DNA of 64,000 nucleotides, from NCBI RefSeq assembly GCF_009829325.1, contig NZ_VUOS01000010.1:1-64000 (forward strand). Direction: 5' to 3'. Source of the DNA: Nocardia sp. CY41. Its GTDB lineage: Bacteria; Actinomycetota; Actinomycetes; Mycobacteriales; Mycobacteriaceae. A program made the translations under genes and the position numbers. Shown one piece after another: positions 59,101 through 64,000 of the stretch. The notes beneath the pieces were generated by a model. That model made no database searches and had not been told where the DNA came from. It saw only the letters and a program-made list of their open reading frames with translations. Position 1 is the stretch's first letter; the number at the start of each line of letters is the position of its first letter.

Positions 59101-62100
59101 CTGTTCGGATACGCACGCGATCTGGCGGCGATACTACGGCCGGTATATGCCCGCGTTCGTACGACCCAGGGCTCGTGGGATCACGAAGGCGATATCGCCA
59201 AAGACCACGGCGACGTGGACGTCATACTCGAATCGACTGTGGTACACCGGACAACAGCGAGCGTCGGTGACCCATGGGGCGTGAAGGCGATCCCGAGCAG
59301 CATCACCGACCCGCAGCCCGAGTCTTTCGCGGCCACCCCGAGCAACCATCGCGAACTCTCCTACTTCGGGCTCGAAGGCATCGGCCGCGATTATGGCGGG
59401 GAGAGGTTTCTCCGCAACAGCTATATCGAGGCCCAAATTCACGGTGGTGTCTCGGTCGCCGATATCGCCCACGTCGTCTTCCATCGAGAGCCTCCGGACA
59501 GGGCATTACAGGCAGCGCTTGCTGACAACGGCATCCCATGGTCGATGGCCTCCGATTACTCGAGCAACCCGCGACAGCCGTCCGACGGTCGACCGCCGGA
59601 CAGCCCGGATCGCCATCCGGGTGCCGCCGAAGCTGGCTCAGCTACTACATCGCCGCCCGTCCACGGGGCCGTACCGGCTTACGGTTCGACGGACGGCAAC
59701 GCCGCCACACCGGAACCGACATCCCTCTCGAGCACCCCATGGGGCAGTCATCCCACCGCGGCGACTACGCGCGGCTCGGACGAGGTACAGACGGAGCAGG
59801 CGAGCACCGACGACGGCGGCTCAGCGACCACCGCACTCGATTCCAGCGCTCAGGCCGCTGCAGCTCCCGCAACGCACCCTTGGAATCGAGCCGGGCAAGC
59901 GAACACCGCAGACAGGGCGCCGAATCCGCGAGACCGCGAACCAGAACCTGCACGCGACGCATCGGGGACCGCCGGCACTTCCAATCGACAGGACACTGGC
60001 ACTCGGTCGCAGAGCACCGGCGCCACGCACACACCGACTTCCACCACGACCCCGTGGGCTGTCGGTACCGCTGCTGGAAGCGATCACCGACCTGCACCTA
60101 GCGACTCGCCCGACGCCAGTGCGGTGTCGGAGATCGCGCAAACCCAGCCCGCCGAGCCGACGCCGCAGCACCGCACGACCGCGCGCACCACCCCATGGAA
60201 CCGTCGCGCACGCACGGCGCGCGAGACAGATGCGATCTCGGCGCAGACATCGAGCGGCACGCGCACAGGCGAAGTCGAGTCCGAAGACCAAGGCGCCGTT
60301 GTCGATCCGGACGGCACACAGGACAGCAGCGGAGCGCGTGGTTCCGAGAGCGGCGACAGGGCCGAGGGCGACGGTCGAGCCCAAGCGCCCCGGGATCTGA
60401 GCGCGCTATCCGACACCGGCGCGGCCGACGCCGACTCGTCGCCGCAGGCTCCTCTTTACGGTTGGGATGATAATGGTGGCTACATCGAATTCGAGCTCGA
60501 TGACATCTGGATCATCCCGGTGTCTTCGTCCGACGGGAAGATCTCTGGCGCGGGATTCCCAGGGGACGAGCAAACTGCCGATGATATACGAGCGTGGGGC
60601 CTGACGGACAACAGACCGGGAAACCGAGAATTCATACCCGTATGGCCGGTGTCGGATGTGGCAACAAGAATGCCGGATATAGCTCCGACATCGCAGTGGG
60701 CTGATGACCCGCAGCCCGAGACAGCGCCGTACTTCGATTCGGAAACAAATTCCGAGCCCATCGTCGTGTTCGCGCACGCGGAAGAAGACGCCTATCTGAT
60801 CAAGATCGAAGATCGGCAGACCGGGCAGCATCGAGGAGTTCTTGTCGACGGGATCGTGTTCGGCCGGATTGTTTGGTCCAGTGATTACTTCCGAACCGCT
60901 TCTGCCCAACACCCGGGAAGTCAGTTGCTGCTGGTCGGATGCAGTGCGGCGGCCGGAGACGCACACCGGTTGCTGTCTAACTATTTGCACGAACAAGGTT
61001 TCACAGGGGATGTCTGGAGCGGTCGAGACATCATGCTCACCAGCGATGAGGGGCATGTTTGTATTCGCATCGAAGTGGCCCCGGACGGCACCATGGTTCC
61101 GCCATTCGACGTTATCCGTGCTCCCGGATCTCCTCGGGAGGAAGCTCCGGCAGAGTTGCCGCCTCGGCAGGCGGCACAGCCGGAGGTGCGTCCGCCCAGC
61201 CAGGGGGCTGAATCGTCAACCACCCCGGGCGGACTCCCACCTAATCCGCTACCCCCGGGGATAGAACTCTTCCACCATGTCGACCCCAACCCTATCGACG
61301 CCCACTTCCCACACCGCCCACACGGGATCGGAGTTAACAAGCAACGAAACCTCAACCAACACCTTCTCGAATTCCACCACCATGGCAACGGCGATGACCG
61401 ATTCTGGGATCAACCACATCCGGAGAACGCCATGCGTCGTGCGCTCGAGGCCGCCGAGAATGGGGATGAAACGGTGGCGGCCGGAACCCGGCCTACGCTC
61501 GACAAGAGCGCTCTGCCCAAGGTGAAGGCGGCCTTCGAAGCCGCGCTCGTCGCGGCGGACGAGGGTGACGACACGAAACTCGAACAGTTGCGGGCTGCCC
61601 TCGGCCGGGTCCGCAACGAAGACCAACGGATGGTTCTCGGGCTCAGGTACCTCCAGCATCTGACCTTCGCTCAGATCGGCGACGAAACCGGCGGATTCCG
61701 TAGCGAGAACGCGATCAAACACTTGCACCATCGGGGTGTGCAAGCGCTGGCCAAGATCCTCGACGAAGAGGCTGATCCGGAAAGCAAGCGGCTGACTCCC
61801 GCCGAAATGGTCGAGGTCTTCTCGGTGACTTGGACCGATGAGCGATCGGCGCCGAGCGGCGTCCGCGGGTCGCGGAACACAGTGGTCGCCAAGTTACGTC
61901 AAGCGATCCTTTCGGGGAGGTTGGCCGAAGGACGGACGCTGCCGCCTGCGAGCGATCTCGCGGCAGAACTGGGCGCGTCGTCGCCATCTGCCGTGGCGGC
62001 CGCGTACCAGCAGTTGGCCGCGGAAGGGTATCTGGTAAGCCGCCGGAAGGCAGGCACCCGGATCACCAGTCGAGATAAGTGGCCCGTCCATACCGCCGCC

Positions 62101-64000
62101 GTGCCTGATGCCGATTCCATCGAGCCGGGCGTTACGGACACGGGTTCGCTCCGCTACGTAGTGCCTGACGACGTGGTCACGGCCGAAGTCGCCGGGAGCG
62201 AGCATAGTTCCGCACTGAATCTCCGGCTCTGCATGGACCGTGCGTTGGAGGCACTGGGCCGTATCGGAGTGGCGATTCCGCCCGGACCCGACGGCGAACC
62301 ACGGCTACCCGGCGACTTGGTCGTGGCCACCGTGCAGACAGGACACTTCACCGGCGTCGCCCTCGGCGAGGCACGAACAATTCGGGCCATCGGTCTGGAC
62401 GCGAAGCGGCATGTCGCTCTCCGGAGCGACCTGCTGCTCAGGATGACACAGCGGGAAGAACGCTCTCGCATGCGCGAGCTGATGCTCACGCTGCCCGCCG
62501 TGCACTGGGATCAGATGCACATCTCCGCCAAGGAAAACGTCCTCGGCATGCACGCGAAGCTGACCGGACACCAGTTGCGGCACAACCAGGTGGAAGTCAC
62601 GTTCCACCCCGATGCCGGTGACGAAACGACCGGGACGTTCGAGGCCGCGGCGGCAGTCGGCACGGGGTATCAGGGCCGCTTCCACATACAGGACGGAACG
62701 ATTGTCACCGCAATCACGCTGCGAAACGGCGGCGATGCATCCGATCAGGCACACGGTCCGGACGATTCCGGTCAACCGGCGTCACCGGACGTGACCGTCC
62801 AACCGCGAGAAGCCGATCCTCATGCGGGCGGCGGCGGTCCTGCCCGTGGCAACCAATCCGGTCCGGCAACGACGGAACCGATGGCATCGGACAGCGAACA
62901 GGTGACCAGCATCGGCGATCGCGATGCCGTCTCAGGCATGGCGACAACGCTGGATCTCGTTTCATCGACGAGCCCGCAGCTGATCGAACTGCTCGATAGT
63001 GGCCGGATCACCAGCGTGCAATTGACCCAGTTGTGTCTGCACCGGATCGAAGCGCTCTCGGCGTTGAACGCTGTGATCGGCATCAACCCGCGGGCGCTCG
63101 AGGAGGCCGCCCGCGCCGACGAACTGCGGCGTACCGGCGCCGCGCACGGCCCGCTGCTGGGGATGCCGGTCCTGATCAAAGGCAACATCGACATCGCGGG
63201 CATGCCGACCACCGCGGGTTCGGTGGCGCTGGCGGACTCGTACCCTGCCGCGGATGCCACGCTGGTGGCGCAATTGCGTGCGGCGGGCGCGGTGATCCTC
63301 GGCCACAGTAATCTCACCGAGTTCGCGTTCTATCTGAGCAGCACGTTGCCTCGCGGATACAGCTCCTACGGCGGCCAGACCATCAATCCATTCGACGCCG
63401 CTCTCGTGCCGGGCGGCTCCAGCTCAGGATCCGCCGTCGGTGTCGCAGCCGGGTTTGTGCCATTCGCCATCGGCACCCAAACAACCGGGTCGATTCTGGA
63501 ACCGTGTAACTACAACTCGATAGTCGGACTGAAGCCCACTGTCGGTGCTGTTTCTCGCGCGGGCGTCGTGCCCATCGCAACCACCCGTGACACCGCAGGA
63601 GTGATGACCCCGGACGTCAGCGGCGCCGCGATGTTGTTTACAGCGGTCGTCGGCGTCGATCCGCAAGACCCTGCGACCGCGCACAATCCCTTGGCGGGCC
63701 ATGATTTCACAGCGGACTTGAACCCGGAAGCTCTTCGCGGGGCCCGGATCGGCGTTATGACGACGGGAATCCCGTCGGAGGATGCCGCACAGCGACCCTT
63801 GTGGGATGCGGCGCTGAATACGCTGTCAGCTCAGGGCGCCACCCTGATCACCGTCGACCTGGACAGCTCGCACAGCTTCCAAGACGCCGACCCCGACTGG
63901 TCGAGTGTGTTCTCCTACGAATTCAAGCGCGACCTGAACGCATACCTTTCGCGGCTGCCGGCCGACGCCCCCATGAAGACACTGGCCGACATCATCGCCT
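46360..64000 (+). CDS. Giant multidomain WXG-type polymorphic effector (5' part, runs off the window)
   Basis: From the ATG at 46360 the frame contains no stop to the last base: at least 5,880 codons. I checked frame continuity from recognisable domains at 46.4, 49.7, 53.1, 57.1, 61.6 and 63.1 kb, all in the same frame, and no complete reading frame of 60 codons or more occurs in that frame. Order: WXG/CpnT-like head with hydrophobic segments, disordered linker, four LuxR HTH units, linker repeat A, helical region, HopA1-like, PP2C, unknown region, linker repeat B, unknown and helical regions, EndoU, decayed EndoU, DUF3626-like, caspase-like, sigma-region-4-like, GntR, phosphopantetheinyl-transferase-like, amidase. 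No transmembrane anchor is seen after residue ~270. Type VII export and a toxin/effector role are inferred from the head and the nuclease/protease/hydrolase modules. Confidence 0.85.
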   Translation, partial: MVAIPDYFPDWLTTLVLGHFPEGDPEAMRRTADAWSDAANALLPVLHRLEAALEQLGKAVEGETGTAMREQYRKIIDQIQAQIDFNNAVARQLYDNATAIEYQQYVIIGIAGALLAQVIIDMAMPPPGSIVKAVADRAEARAGMELAKRDLVLSMLAKAARFVAEHPRLMLATKGVFFGTAIGGGVPYVAQRVQIAQGHREKVDWQQVRIGAAAGAVGGLVGVEVGRRVAPVAIRAGGRVLGTVAAGGVGGMAGGLAGGLTAWGLTGGQMRGKDLATMVWTGFGSGLVGSVGASVRAARAGAYSGVPEPMASADSGPPPDAAPPARISAPGDGQPPRTQTATPEPISTTSEVDAPQARRPGPESGDGSTDRPDDLTPEMMAEGDQILRDMVDDALARILGGDGPGQLSDGSGGTTPGIGPDHPSGGSAPSSSRGGGTGWSGWQMTEPTRGGVAVTTHPEGGSATPMPTRQFRISDPQVRPDQQGINVITEGTVTHPDSPAMGTEVLFDDGSSSYSPVVIEHGPAGEMYLLAPEQPASQDTTTGPPPAGETLDQGATTQQGQPLHKVDFDAEIAQLEAELAQTSPLATADPTALSVTAPDATPTPAAHIGTDNVVAGHAQSAPDAPPAVSAGTDTPDPGAQASAAIPQTGAAPAGHASAAPDSRNPVIPPTAATPAAAAPAATSGTSHTGGPKPPLGPPPPTGSQSTGPLAGRTPDAHGHAAYPNGPTTSASASPHAAPAPAAPIDATGRPGTDDEPDADPEEFPTPPGTVVDDPREHNVQKDPREHSVQQDPREHSVQKKPSGDYVVIPGVSYPLEDEPPADAIPVIPRTPALTPLPNDSVSLGRAFENPDNPENTPGPTSPRAPDIANPLSDRHSAAPETNLDAGLGKPPDSLAMPSRYATEPNPETPGAPQEPGAPQLNPHSLEYNEDPSRLPAIGGVPHLSPAPQPKKREGKRLVARMGAEPEDKPKRRKKQPPPPPPPPPQDVAETPISVPTPGVRSDAKNSGNRSSLLRDPNQPGQDTSHKTAGTPRDFTRIRDGITAAYRQTEGAGELHPVSQALGRMEPLDLIILNELSPLVRRRVLDVVTAVEKGQELSPLQGDAIKAFVRLLPMEPLDSTGTLTDLEFTELRLVAEDKSLREIGVLIGLKETTVRAHLVRIERKLSAEDRVTAVVAAIRKGILPLTLDERADRARSPMLTPRETEALALVAEGKSSPEIATQLGVSVAAVDSLVERAGEKLGSPTRAGMVAVAVSTDVLPRTTPGGDSGHAPPELTPREIEVLTLIAKGKTSAGIADDLGLTPQTVESYASRINRKLGVGTRAGSVAIVIRTGIIPPIAANASDGAATPELTPREREVLGLVAKGANDNEIAAALGLTRQSAKTYVSNINDKFGTHHRAGMAAFALRTGNLPLMDAPPVADAEKTGSGGGSPIGRRPRVGTDDGKSHLERPKRSGGGGPPSGPVVSFRPSDPFATEHPRKPHRRLSRGMVDDGLDPGVFNYRNPVTGQFSGVDEPPDGQTGKQSPASPPAVTDAESAPLEYRGTPDDALDTPPGRAARSDGAPVPATPFTKGAPIEGQLTFHTPPGDVPGVGRGTSEGGLDAIARLRAAVDTGQLGLVIEGVQAEREAAAVGVPTEVEPVERIDQMLAGLYELRAAMSQPNVQVPPTRFQTLVQLYHAVMERLAALTDADNLTTANRPPTGGVQQVFDLRDRNQRVAEARQRFAEADSRVDQLAAKLDAAPTSAPASAGDRGLLETVDIGLLRTLHAHLQAASDAARVDPRMATPAQIARYQKLRGMFHRVDELLRTADDPEAEIADDRVRNLVFHFHAATEWVAFENANDADATNVRNVYVRGREDLVRAAVDRFRNADERVRSLTHALYPSTPDGAPAGPATAQPGRSSELPAPGPVVAPQAGSEAALDTPQLLDALRQMFPNASFDDIVALRELSFQRNGTSAPDRSRESLEILLRKAWERRAEIGTPFQIYSIQIGYGEGVSTFDPVSYLRELVEILEHRSPENRVAYSQTSAGELEVRLGDLAAVTGDPAALPFLRFSRPSEPRMRGFRVYIHPAPDTAPGLMRDFVREVIDQPDRFPGVRSAKIAGPVVPRNDGIVTNVNTLADAVRVLNWLRDYQQAHPDSFLWSVPAMTFQVLPGVSLGAEPVYPLSFGEVRSQAIFVALRSTREADGDFAAFRQQALTTLAAADVDPDHPWLPAGSPAWRDHHEVDLISAAGVTDRGGQVGERHDGNEDSFGLTTARVGDEQWTAAAVADGVSAQGHSEEASEAATQAATAVLHTEAARVTRGERPDPEATAKRAFEAAERAVHELISTKYADSELPPATTLMLTIATPAKLITLSRGDSPAFWIPRDGGPAIPLTEVDPAMIELAESLGMSVDELRHSWLASSVRGYLGKDSESGELNPLVHDVTEHGFVALFSDGAVNIYYENESSADTPEQRIADTLRQKLAESSGNLLGAARAFVQHAIDAQEHDNVTAVLIDSPFQNSGTANSPPTATESGEPLAAHVSGTSDALQRMAKGGRDVGERYEIADRPASAAAQDSELSADLAAQEGPPQTDVPRERLAAYIQLGELQPGTPEHERLAADIARRDALAHRWLTLALGMFALEHQLAAPDLSPATATELARRRDELRTEVERAGRALAPGHTDPAALLGTPPDARLQSIMQPEEARLAFQVVNDRYGRQVVPIPTGVRTALIYSRGDLTRAVGDDNLHEFTSLTGAFDLIDQMPAEATAIVRTLSNFNTDNVAVYTKDSGGPVIEISPPIARMKPIDRSTGAAKYDSVVRKVWVALYDENGVLIPPPAPHTDAPSSNPAQQKRPGGGSPSPGPVVSFQAVDPFAPERPARKRHRTLTGILGPDGLEWGVVNYKNPVTGQLSGMGEPEEPADNSNSESAATTPPPDTHDKPVEPSHRSDDQPITDSRIPAQPGRGADNTARTSSAPWSGHPDAATTEASRTTPWNPAAESKPAADPALAGGEASRTSTDTNPIEVSGSIVVRMLGEGTTTAEFSKRSTISGLVTAVGPGTDSTPTTAIDETGARRTTATLVLHAVEAPEMSHPTLAAEVGGFVPISITSGDLTAQVMIIYRVFQSRRPVEAMVIYVSPVQDNVNFGTVRGLIDAALMDRFPATTIAIKELHQDGTGEAVERELLPHAERVVPPTTLGMTQTDSQSVAESLRTSSAAPEPPDLHNADYADLHAWAAALSADDVRTLLTRMHAETIGHLEAADRGAPPPAPEVVATARALNVLVWEQAHRLQADTHSGPIDDYATLFAVSRRLAAQLPAVRELAAAADTTFTVAGTLALHRPGTAAAHLSPADPSFNFMHRFPEHLGRSIAKIERSFDSVPWSEESSLTPRTVSEYEHVGLTNAAVQQIVELRRHFDEVLDSQGRDWSAIIDSHLMSVTGLGFDPGLTRAVASLSTEAAAFGRARTGPEQDFARAAASYLPVLTTALTHYLTWTRDAALALDLLEQADRAFAETARRLHHWQPAQDAARRIAVLRKSVDGWRQNLPDYELPRKMRENALIIFAEQTAFFPALEQTLQELRRIGSSSTDASQPLPPADYNLPRRPRADWFRLTEERRTHILDGDATGGGHRYGTGKAGKTEFPESWGDEKIIEVTFTVARNWANPVLRESVDGRTGDTHFWQLEEVVDEVRVVVRVGMDGRILTAWPASGVGVVRNPAVPQPAAQPPAKIRVSGRTIRKVLTSRGPDSRAPGMAKFPADWAENVDTFLAIITDAGGRALQDNAITVHPDRPNRQWLVRCEYDGVAFTLDVDAEGRVRYMWPDSGPGVTYNAPHPFASTGESAPRAQQRSDAETSTGQQAPAAESNAPSTNPARQSSMRAGHPGAMADHPTRFGPETPGDVGAVPPPRGQRFDPGSVHAIGPNPEGWAVGGRGRQPEPSSTGARESNATGETTTDGTASVSQHHADDPLGRPYDPGVPHRDNGEFAHDRTTPGAPDSADPPAGRQVGGGATPSPREQPHFYDDVDPHAVLDTPARNRRIGRRAGPDPRVFHHDENDQLGRPYGHAVPPTPPDAGEPSPTAPAHGTEGSAHPGSDDPPIPRPLEPDHAGEKAAHQRHTPDRAVTPATQGRTSSKAPAAAGQAPDFRRPSDEAVELFHRILDAEQADDPRAPELRAEAERRIPDDGERAYVERYVGNERRAAALAAELGITPEQLRVSMTEELTQAFSGEIVIRTRAVTLGRILESGRFKTIFETAAKSLLGRAQLARRAEIEQELFGYARDLAAILRPVYARVRTTQGSWDHEGDIAKDHGDVDVILESTVVHRTTASVGDPWGVKAIPSSITDPQPESFAATPSNHRELSYFGLEGIGRDYGGERFLRNSYIEAQIHGGVSVADIAHVVFHREPPDRALQAALADNGIPWSMASDYSSNPRQPSDGRPPDSPDRHPGAAEAGSATTSPPVHGAVPAYGSTDGNAATPEPTSLSSTPWGSHPTAATTRGSDEVQTEQASTDDGGSATTALDSSAQAAAAPATHPWNRAGQANTADRAPNPRDREPEPARDASGTAGTSNRQDTGTRSQSTGATHTPTSTTTPWAVGTAAGSDHRPAPSDSPDASAVSEIAQTQPAEPTPQHRTTARTTPWNRRARTARETDAISAQTSSGTRTGEVESEDQGAVVDPDGTQDSSGARGSESGDRAEGDGRAQAPRDLSALSDTGAADADSSPQAPLYGWDDNGGYIEFELDDIWIIPVSSSDGKISGAGFPGDEQTADDIRAWGLTDNRPGNREFIPVWPVSDVATRMPDIAPTSQWADDPQPETAPYFDSETNSEPIVVFAHAEEDAYLIKIEDRQTGQHRGVLVDGIVFGRIVWSSDYFRTASAQHPGSQLLLVGCSAAAGDAHRLLSNYLHEQGFTGDVWSGRDIMLTSDEGHVCIRIEVAPDGTMVPPFDVIRAPGSPREEAPAELPPRQAAQPEVRPPSQGAESSTTPGGLPPNPLPPGIELFHHVDPNPIDAHFPHRPHGIGVNKQRNLNQHLLEFHHHGNGDDRFWDQPHPENAMRRALEAAENGDETVAAGTRPTLDKSALPKVKAAFEAALVAADEGDDTKLEQLRAALGRVRNEDQRMVLGLRYLQHLTFAQIGDETGGFRSENAIKHLHHRGVQALAKILDEEADPESKRLTPAEMVEVFSVTWTDERSAPSGVRGSRNTVVAKLRQAILSGRLAEGRTLPPASDLAAELGASSPSAVAAAYQQLAAEGYLVSRRKAGTRITSRDKWPVHTAAVPDADSIEPGVTDTGSLRYVVPDDVVTAEVAGSEHSSALNLRLCMDRALEALGRIGVAIPPGPDGEPRLPGDLVVATVQTGHFTGVALGEARTIRAIGLDAKRHVALRSDLLLRMTQREERSRMRELMLTLPAVHWDQMHISAKENVLGMHAKLTGHQLRHNQVEVTFHPDAGDETTGTFEAAAAVGTGYQGRFHIQDGTIVTAITLRNGGDASDQAHGPDDSGQPASPDVTVQPREADPHAGGGGPARGNQSGPATTEPMASDSEQVTSIGDRDAVSGMATTLDLVSSTSPQLIELLDSGRITSVQLTQLCLHRIEALSALNAVIGINPRALEEAARADELRRTGAAHGPLLGMPVLIKGNIDIAGMPTTAGSVALADSYPAADATLVAQLRAAGAVILGHSNLTEFAFYLSSTLPRGYSSYGGQTINPFDAALVPGGSSSGSAVGVAAGFVPFAIGTQTTGSILEPCNYNSIVGLKPTVGAVSRAGVVPIATTRDTAGVMTPDVSGAAMLFTAVVGVDPQDPATAHNPLAGHDFTADLNPEALRGARIGVMTTGIPSEDAAQRPLWDAALNTLSAQGATLITVDLDSSHSFQDADPDWSSVFSYEFKRDLNAYLSRLPADAPMKTLADIIA
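48676..48756 (+). repeat. Three 9-residue (27-bp) repeats in the linker
   Basis: [18 protein letters not shown] and DPREHSVQK follow one another without gap (residues 773-799). Nucleotide identity between units is high, so they are recent slippage products inside the disordered linker. Confidence 0.9.
49207..49314 (+). other. Basic cluster plus polyproline segment
   Basis: [12 protein letters not shown] and KPKRRKK (residues ~950-974) are followed by nine consecutive prolines. The pattern resembles a eukaryotic bipartite nuclear-import signal and stands directly before the LuxR-type HTH array. Its function is not shown. Confidence 0.5.
49723..50595 (+). other. Domain: four tandem LuxR-type HTH units, 76-residue period
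   Basis: Units start at 49723 ([20 protein letters not shown]), 49951 ([18 protein letters not shown]), 50179 ([18 protein letters not shown]) and 50407 ([18 protein letters not shown]), exactly 228 bases apart. Each has the LuxR/FixJ recognition helix region (such as [24 protein letters not shown]) and ends with a ...RAGxxAxxxRTGxLP-like strand. Unit 1 is the most diverged. Four complete GerE-like folds in a row could bind a repeated DNA site. Confidence 0.88.
50719..50901 (+). repeat. Linker repeat A (residues 1454-1514)
   Basis: [19 protein letters not shown]...HRRLSRG...[25 protein letters not shown] matches linker repeat B at 54850-55050 over its whole length. It separates the HTH array from the next module block. 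Confidence 0.9.
52090..53000 (+). other. Domain: HopA1-like effector (residues ~1911-2214)
   Basis: [28 protein letters not shown], then [20 protein letters not shown], then [18 protein letters not shown] and [23 protein letters not shown] follow the pattern of HopA1-family proteins, first known as type III effectors of Pseudomonas and also found beside lanthipeptide genes in actinobacteria. The N-terminal part ([21 protein letters not shown]) is less conserved. Assignment is from motif memory. Confidence 0.6.
53047..53850 (+). other. Domain: PP2C-type Ser/Thr phosphatase (residues ~2230-2497)
   Basis: All family motifs occur in order: [11 protein letters not shown] (Asp2247), [17 protein letters not shown] (Asp2268), [30 protein letters not shown] (Asp2434) and [10 protein letters not shown] (Asp2487). 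The metal-binding Asp set is complete, so the domain should be catalytic. Confidence 0.88.
54850..55050 (+). repeat. Linker repeat B (residues 2831-2897)
   Basis: [28 protein letters not shown]...[23 protein letters not shown] repeats linker A. The two copies bracket the helical/HopA1/PP2C block. Confidence 0.9.
57115..57440 (+). other. Domain: bacterial EndoU ribonuclease (residues ~3586-3694)
   Basis: [20 protein letters not shown] followed by [18 protein letters not shown] is the EndoU signature with both catalytic His (3594, 3605) and Lys3614 present. A C-terminal [18 protein letters not shown] supplies the last strand and the Thr/Tyr-type position. EndoU domains are common toxin tips. 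Confidence 0.85.
57457..57780 (+). other. Domain: second, degenerate EndoU-like copy (residues ~3700-3807)
   Basis: [20 protein letters not shown], then [20 protein letters not shown] and [19 protein letters not shown] align with the preceding EndoU, but the HILDGD and GGGHRYG motifs are lost. It may be structural, or an in-cis inhibitor or immunity relic. Confidence 0.7.
58960..59520 (+). other. Domain: DUF3626-like (residues ~4201-4387)
   Basis: [43 protein letters not shown] and [22 protein letters not shown] match the DUF3626 pattern (RPxYG..., RxTxTxGD, YxEAQxHGxV). The family is found in bacterial toxin-like proteins and may be related to ADP-ribosyltransferases; catalytic residues are uncertain. 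A short sigma-like helix pair precedes it ([20 protein letters not shown]). Confidence 0.55.
60440..61130 (+). other. Domain: caspase/C80-like His-Cys module (residues ~4694-4924)
   Basis: [17 protein letters not shown] (His4806) and [20 protein letters not shown] (Cys4861), separated by a [14 protein letters not shown] segment, follow the H...C arrangement of caspase-fold peptidases used for autoprocessing in large toxins. The fold is inferred from motif spacing only. Confidence 0.5.
61582..61758 (+). other. Domain: sigma-70 region-4-like HTH (residues ~5075-5133)
   Basis: [35 protein letters not shown]...[14 protein letters not shown] matches sigma region 4 (four helices, recognition helix near NAIKHLHHR). 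No region 2 is present, so it is not a sigma factor. Confidence 0.7.
61861..62067 (+). other. Domain: GntR-type winged helix (residues ~5168-5236)
   Basis: [62 protein letters not shown] is a full GntR wing-helix, from first helix through the hairpin. Confidence 0.85.
62146..62715 (+). other. Domain: Sfp/PptT-like phosphopantetheinyl transferase, probably altered (residues ~5263-5452)
   Basis: [20 protein letters not shown], then [41 protein letters not shown] and [16 protein letters not shown] follow PptT/EntD. The metal motif reads Asp5347-Ala-Lys5349 where the family has Asp-x-Glu; the downstream Lys-Glu (Glu5392) is kept. Part of the N-terminal lobe is missing. Confidence 0.7.
62950..64000 (+). 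other. Domain: amidase-signature hydrolase, cut by window edge (from residue ~5531)
   Basis: [20 protein letters not shown] (Lys5607), [16 protein letters not shown] (cis-Ser) and [22 protein letters not shown] (Ser5711 nucleophile) form the complete Ser-Ser-Lys triad of amidase-signature enzymes (GatA/indoleacetamide hydrolase type). The C-terminal part continues beyond 64000. Confidence 0.9.

Noticed and set aside
62146..62715. Natural-product gene cluster suggested by the PPTase-like sequence
   Set aside because: No carrier, condensation or ketosynthase domain occurs nearby, and the motif is inside the giant frame.

Overview
The window is high-GC actinobacterial DNA that reads as a Nocardia-type (mycolate-containing Corynebacteriales) chromosome. 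The evidence is: a fused MprF-like/lysyl-tRNA synthetase LysX; a gltB-gltD pair; a MoxR/DUF58/SpoIIM/RDD envelope cluster; a cutinase; a secreted chorismate mutase; DUF5313 paralogues; many genes with GTG starts and leaderless-looking TANNNT promoters; and WXG100-like proteins. Genus assignment is inference from gene content; no rRNA or tRNA gene was seen.

Layout. 1-6.3 kb: the tail of an IS5-family transposase at the left edge, a small charged protein, a copper operon (membrane protein, YcnI, CopC, CopD), an SRPBCC protein and two DUF5313 paralogues, interspersed with degenerate copies of a ~190 bp dispersed repeat that begins with a conserved stem-loop. 6.3-14 kb: rraA, an S4-domain protein, lysX, a Uma2-type nuclease, a histidine phosphatase, a small secreted protein and a cutinase. 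14.1-20.3 kb: glutamate synthase gltB-gltD, preceded by a strongly hairpin-forming intergenic region. 21-28.4 kb: secreted chorismate mutase, a DUF4407 membrane protein, a membrane adenylate cyclase, a 3 x 135 bp tandem repeat derived from an RDD-type gene, and a divergent MFS exporter/TetR pair with two operator palindromes.

28.4-35.6 kb is a membrane/ATPase cluster: membrane protein, DUF4129-DUF4350 fusion, MoxR, DUF58, adenosine deaminase, RDD and SpoIIM-like proteins. The DUF58 and adenosine deaminase genes each carry one frameshift in this assembly. 36-43 kb holds a secreted beta-propeller protein, a methyltransferase, an SDR with a KstR-like operator, and a translationally coupled operon (XRE regulator, PLP aminotransferase, PntAA/alanine-dehydrogenase-like protein) with palindromic operators at its promoter.

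43.4 kb to the end is the most unusual part. A two-gene unit with WXG100/CpnT-like N-termini starts at 44648. The second gene begins at 46360 on an ATGA overlap and stays open to the window end, giving at least 5,880 codons with no stop. Reading it module by module I see: a WXG-like head and glycine-rich hydrophobic segments; long Pro/Ala-rich linkers; four LuxR-type HTH units at an exact 228-nt period; a HopA1-like effector domain; a complete PP2C phosphatase; an EndoU ribonuclease followed by a decayed EndoU copy; a DUF3626-like domain; a caspase-like His/Cys domain; a sigma-70 region-4-like HTH; a GntR winged helix; a phosphopantetheinyl-transferase-like domain with an altered metal motif; and an amidase-signature domain that runs off the window. 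A ~65-residue linker occurs twice, on either side of the effector/phosphatase block. The architecture suggests a type VII-secreted giant polymorphic effector that combines nuclease, phosphatase, hydrolase and DNA-binding modules. That role is inferred from domain content and has not been shown.
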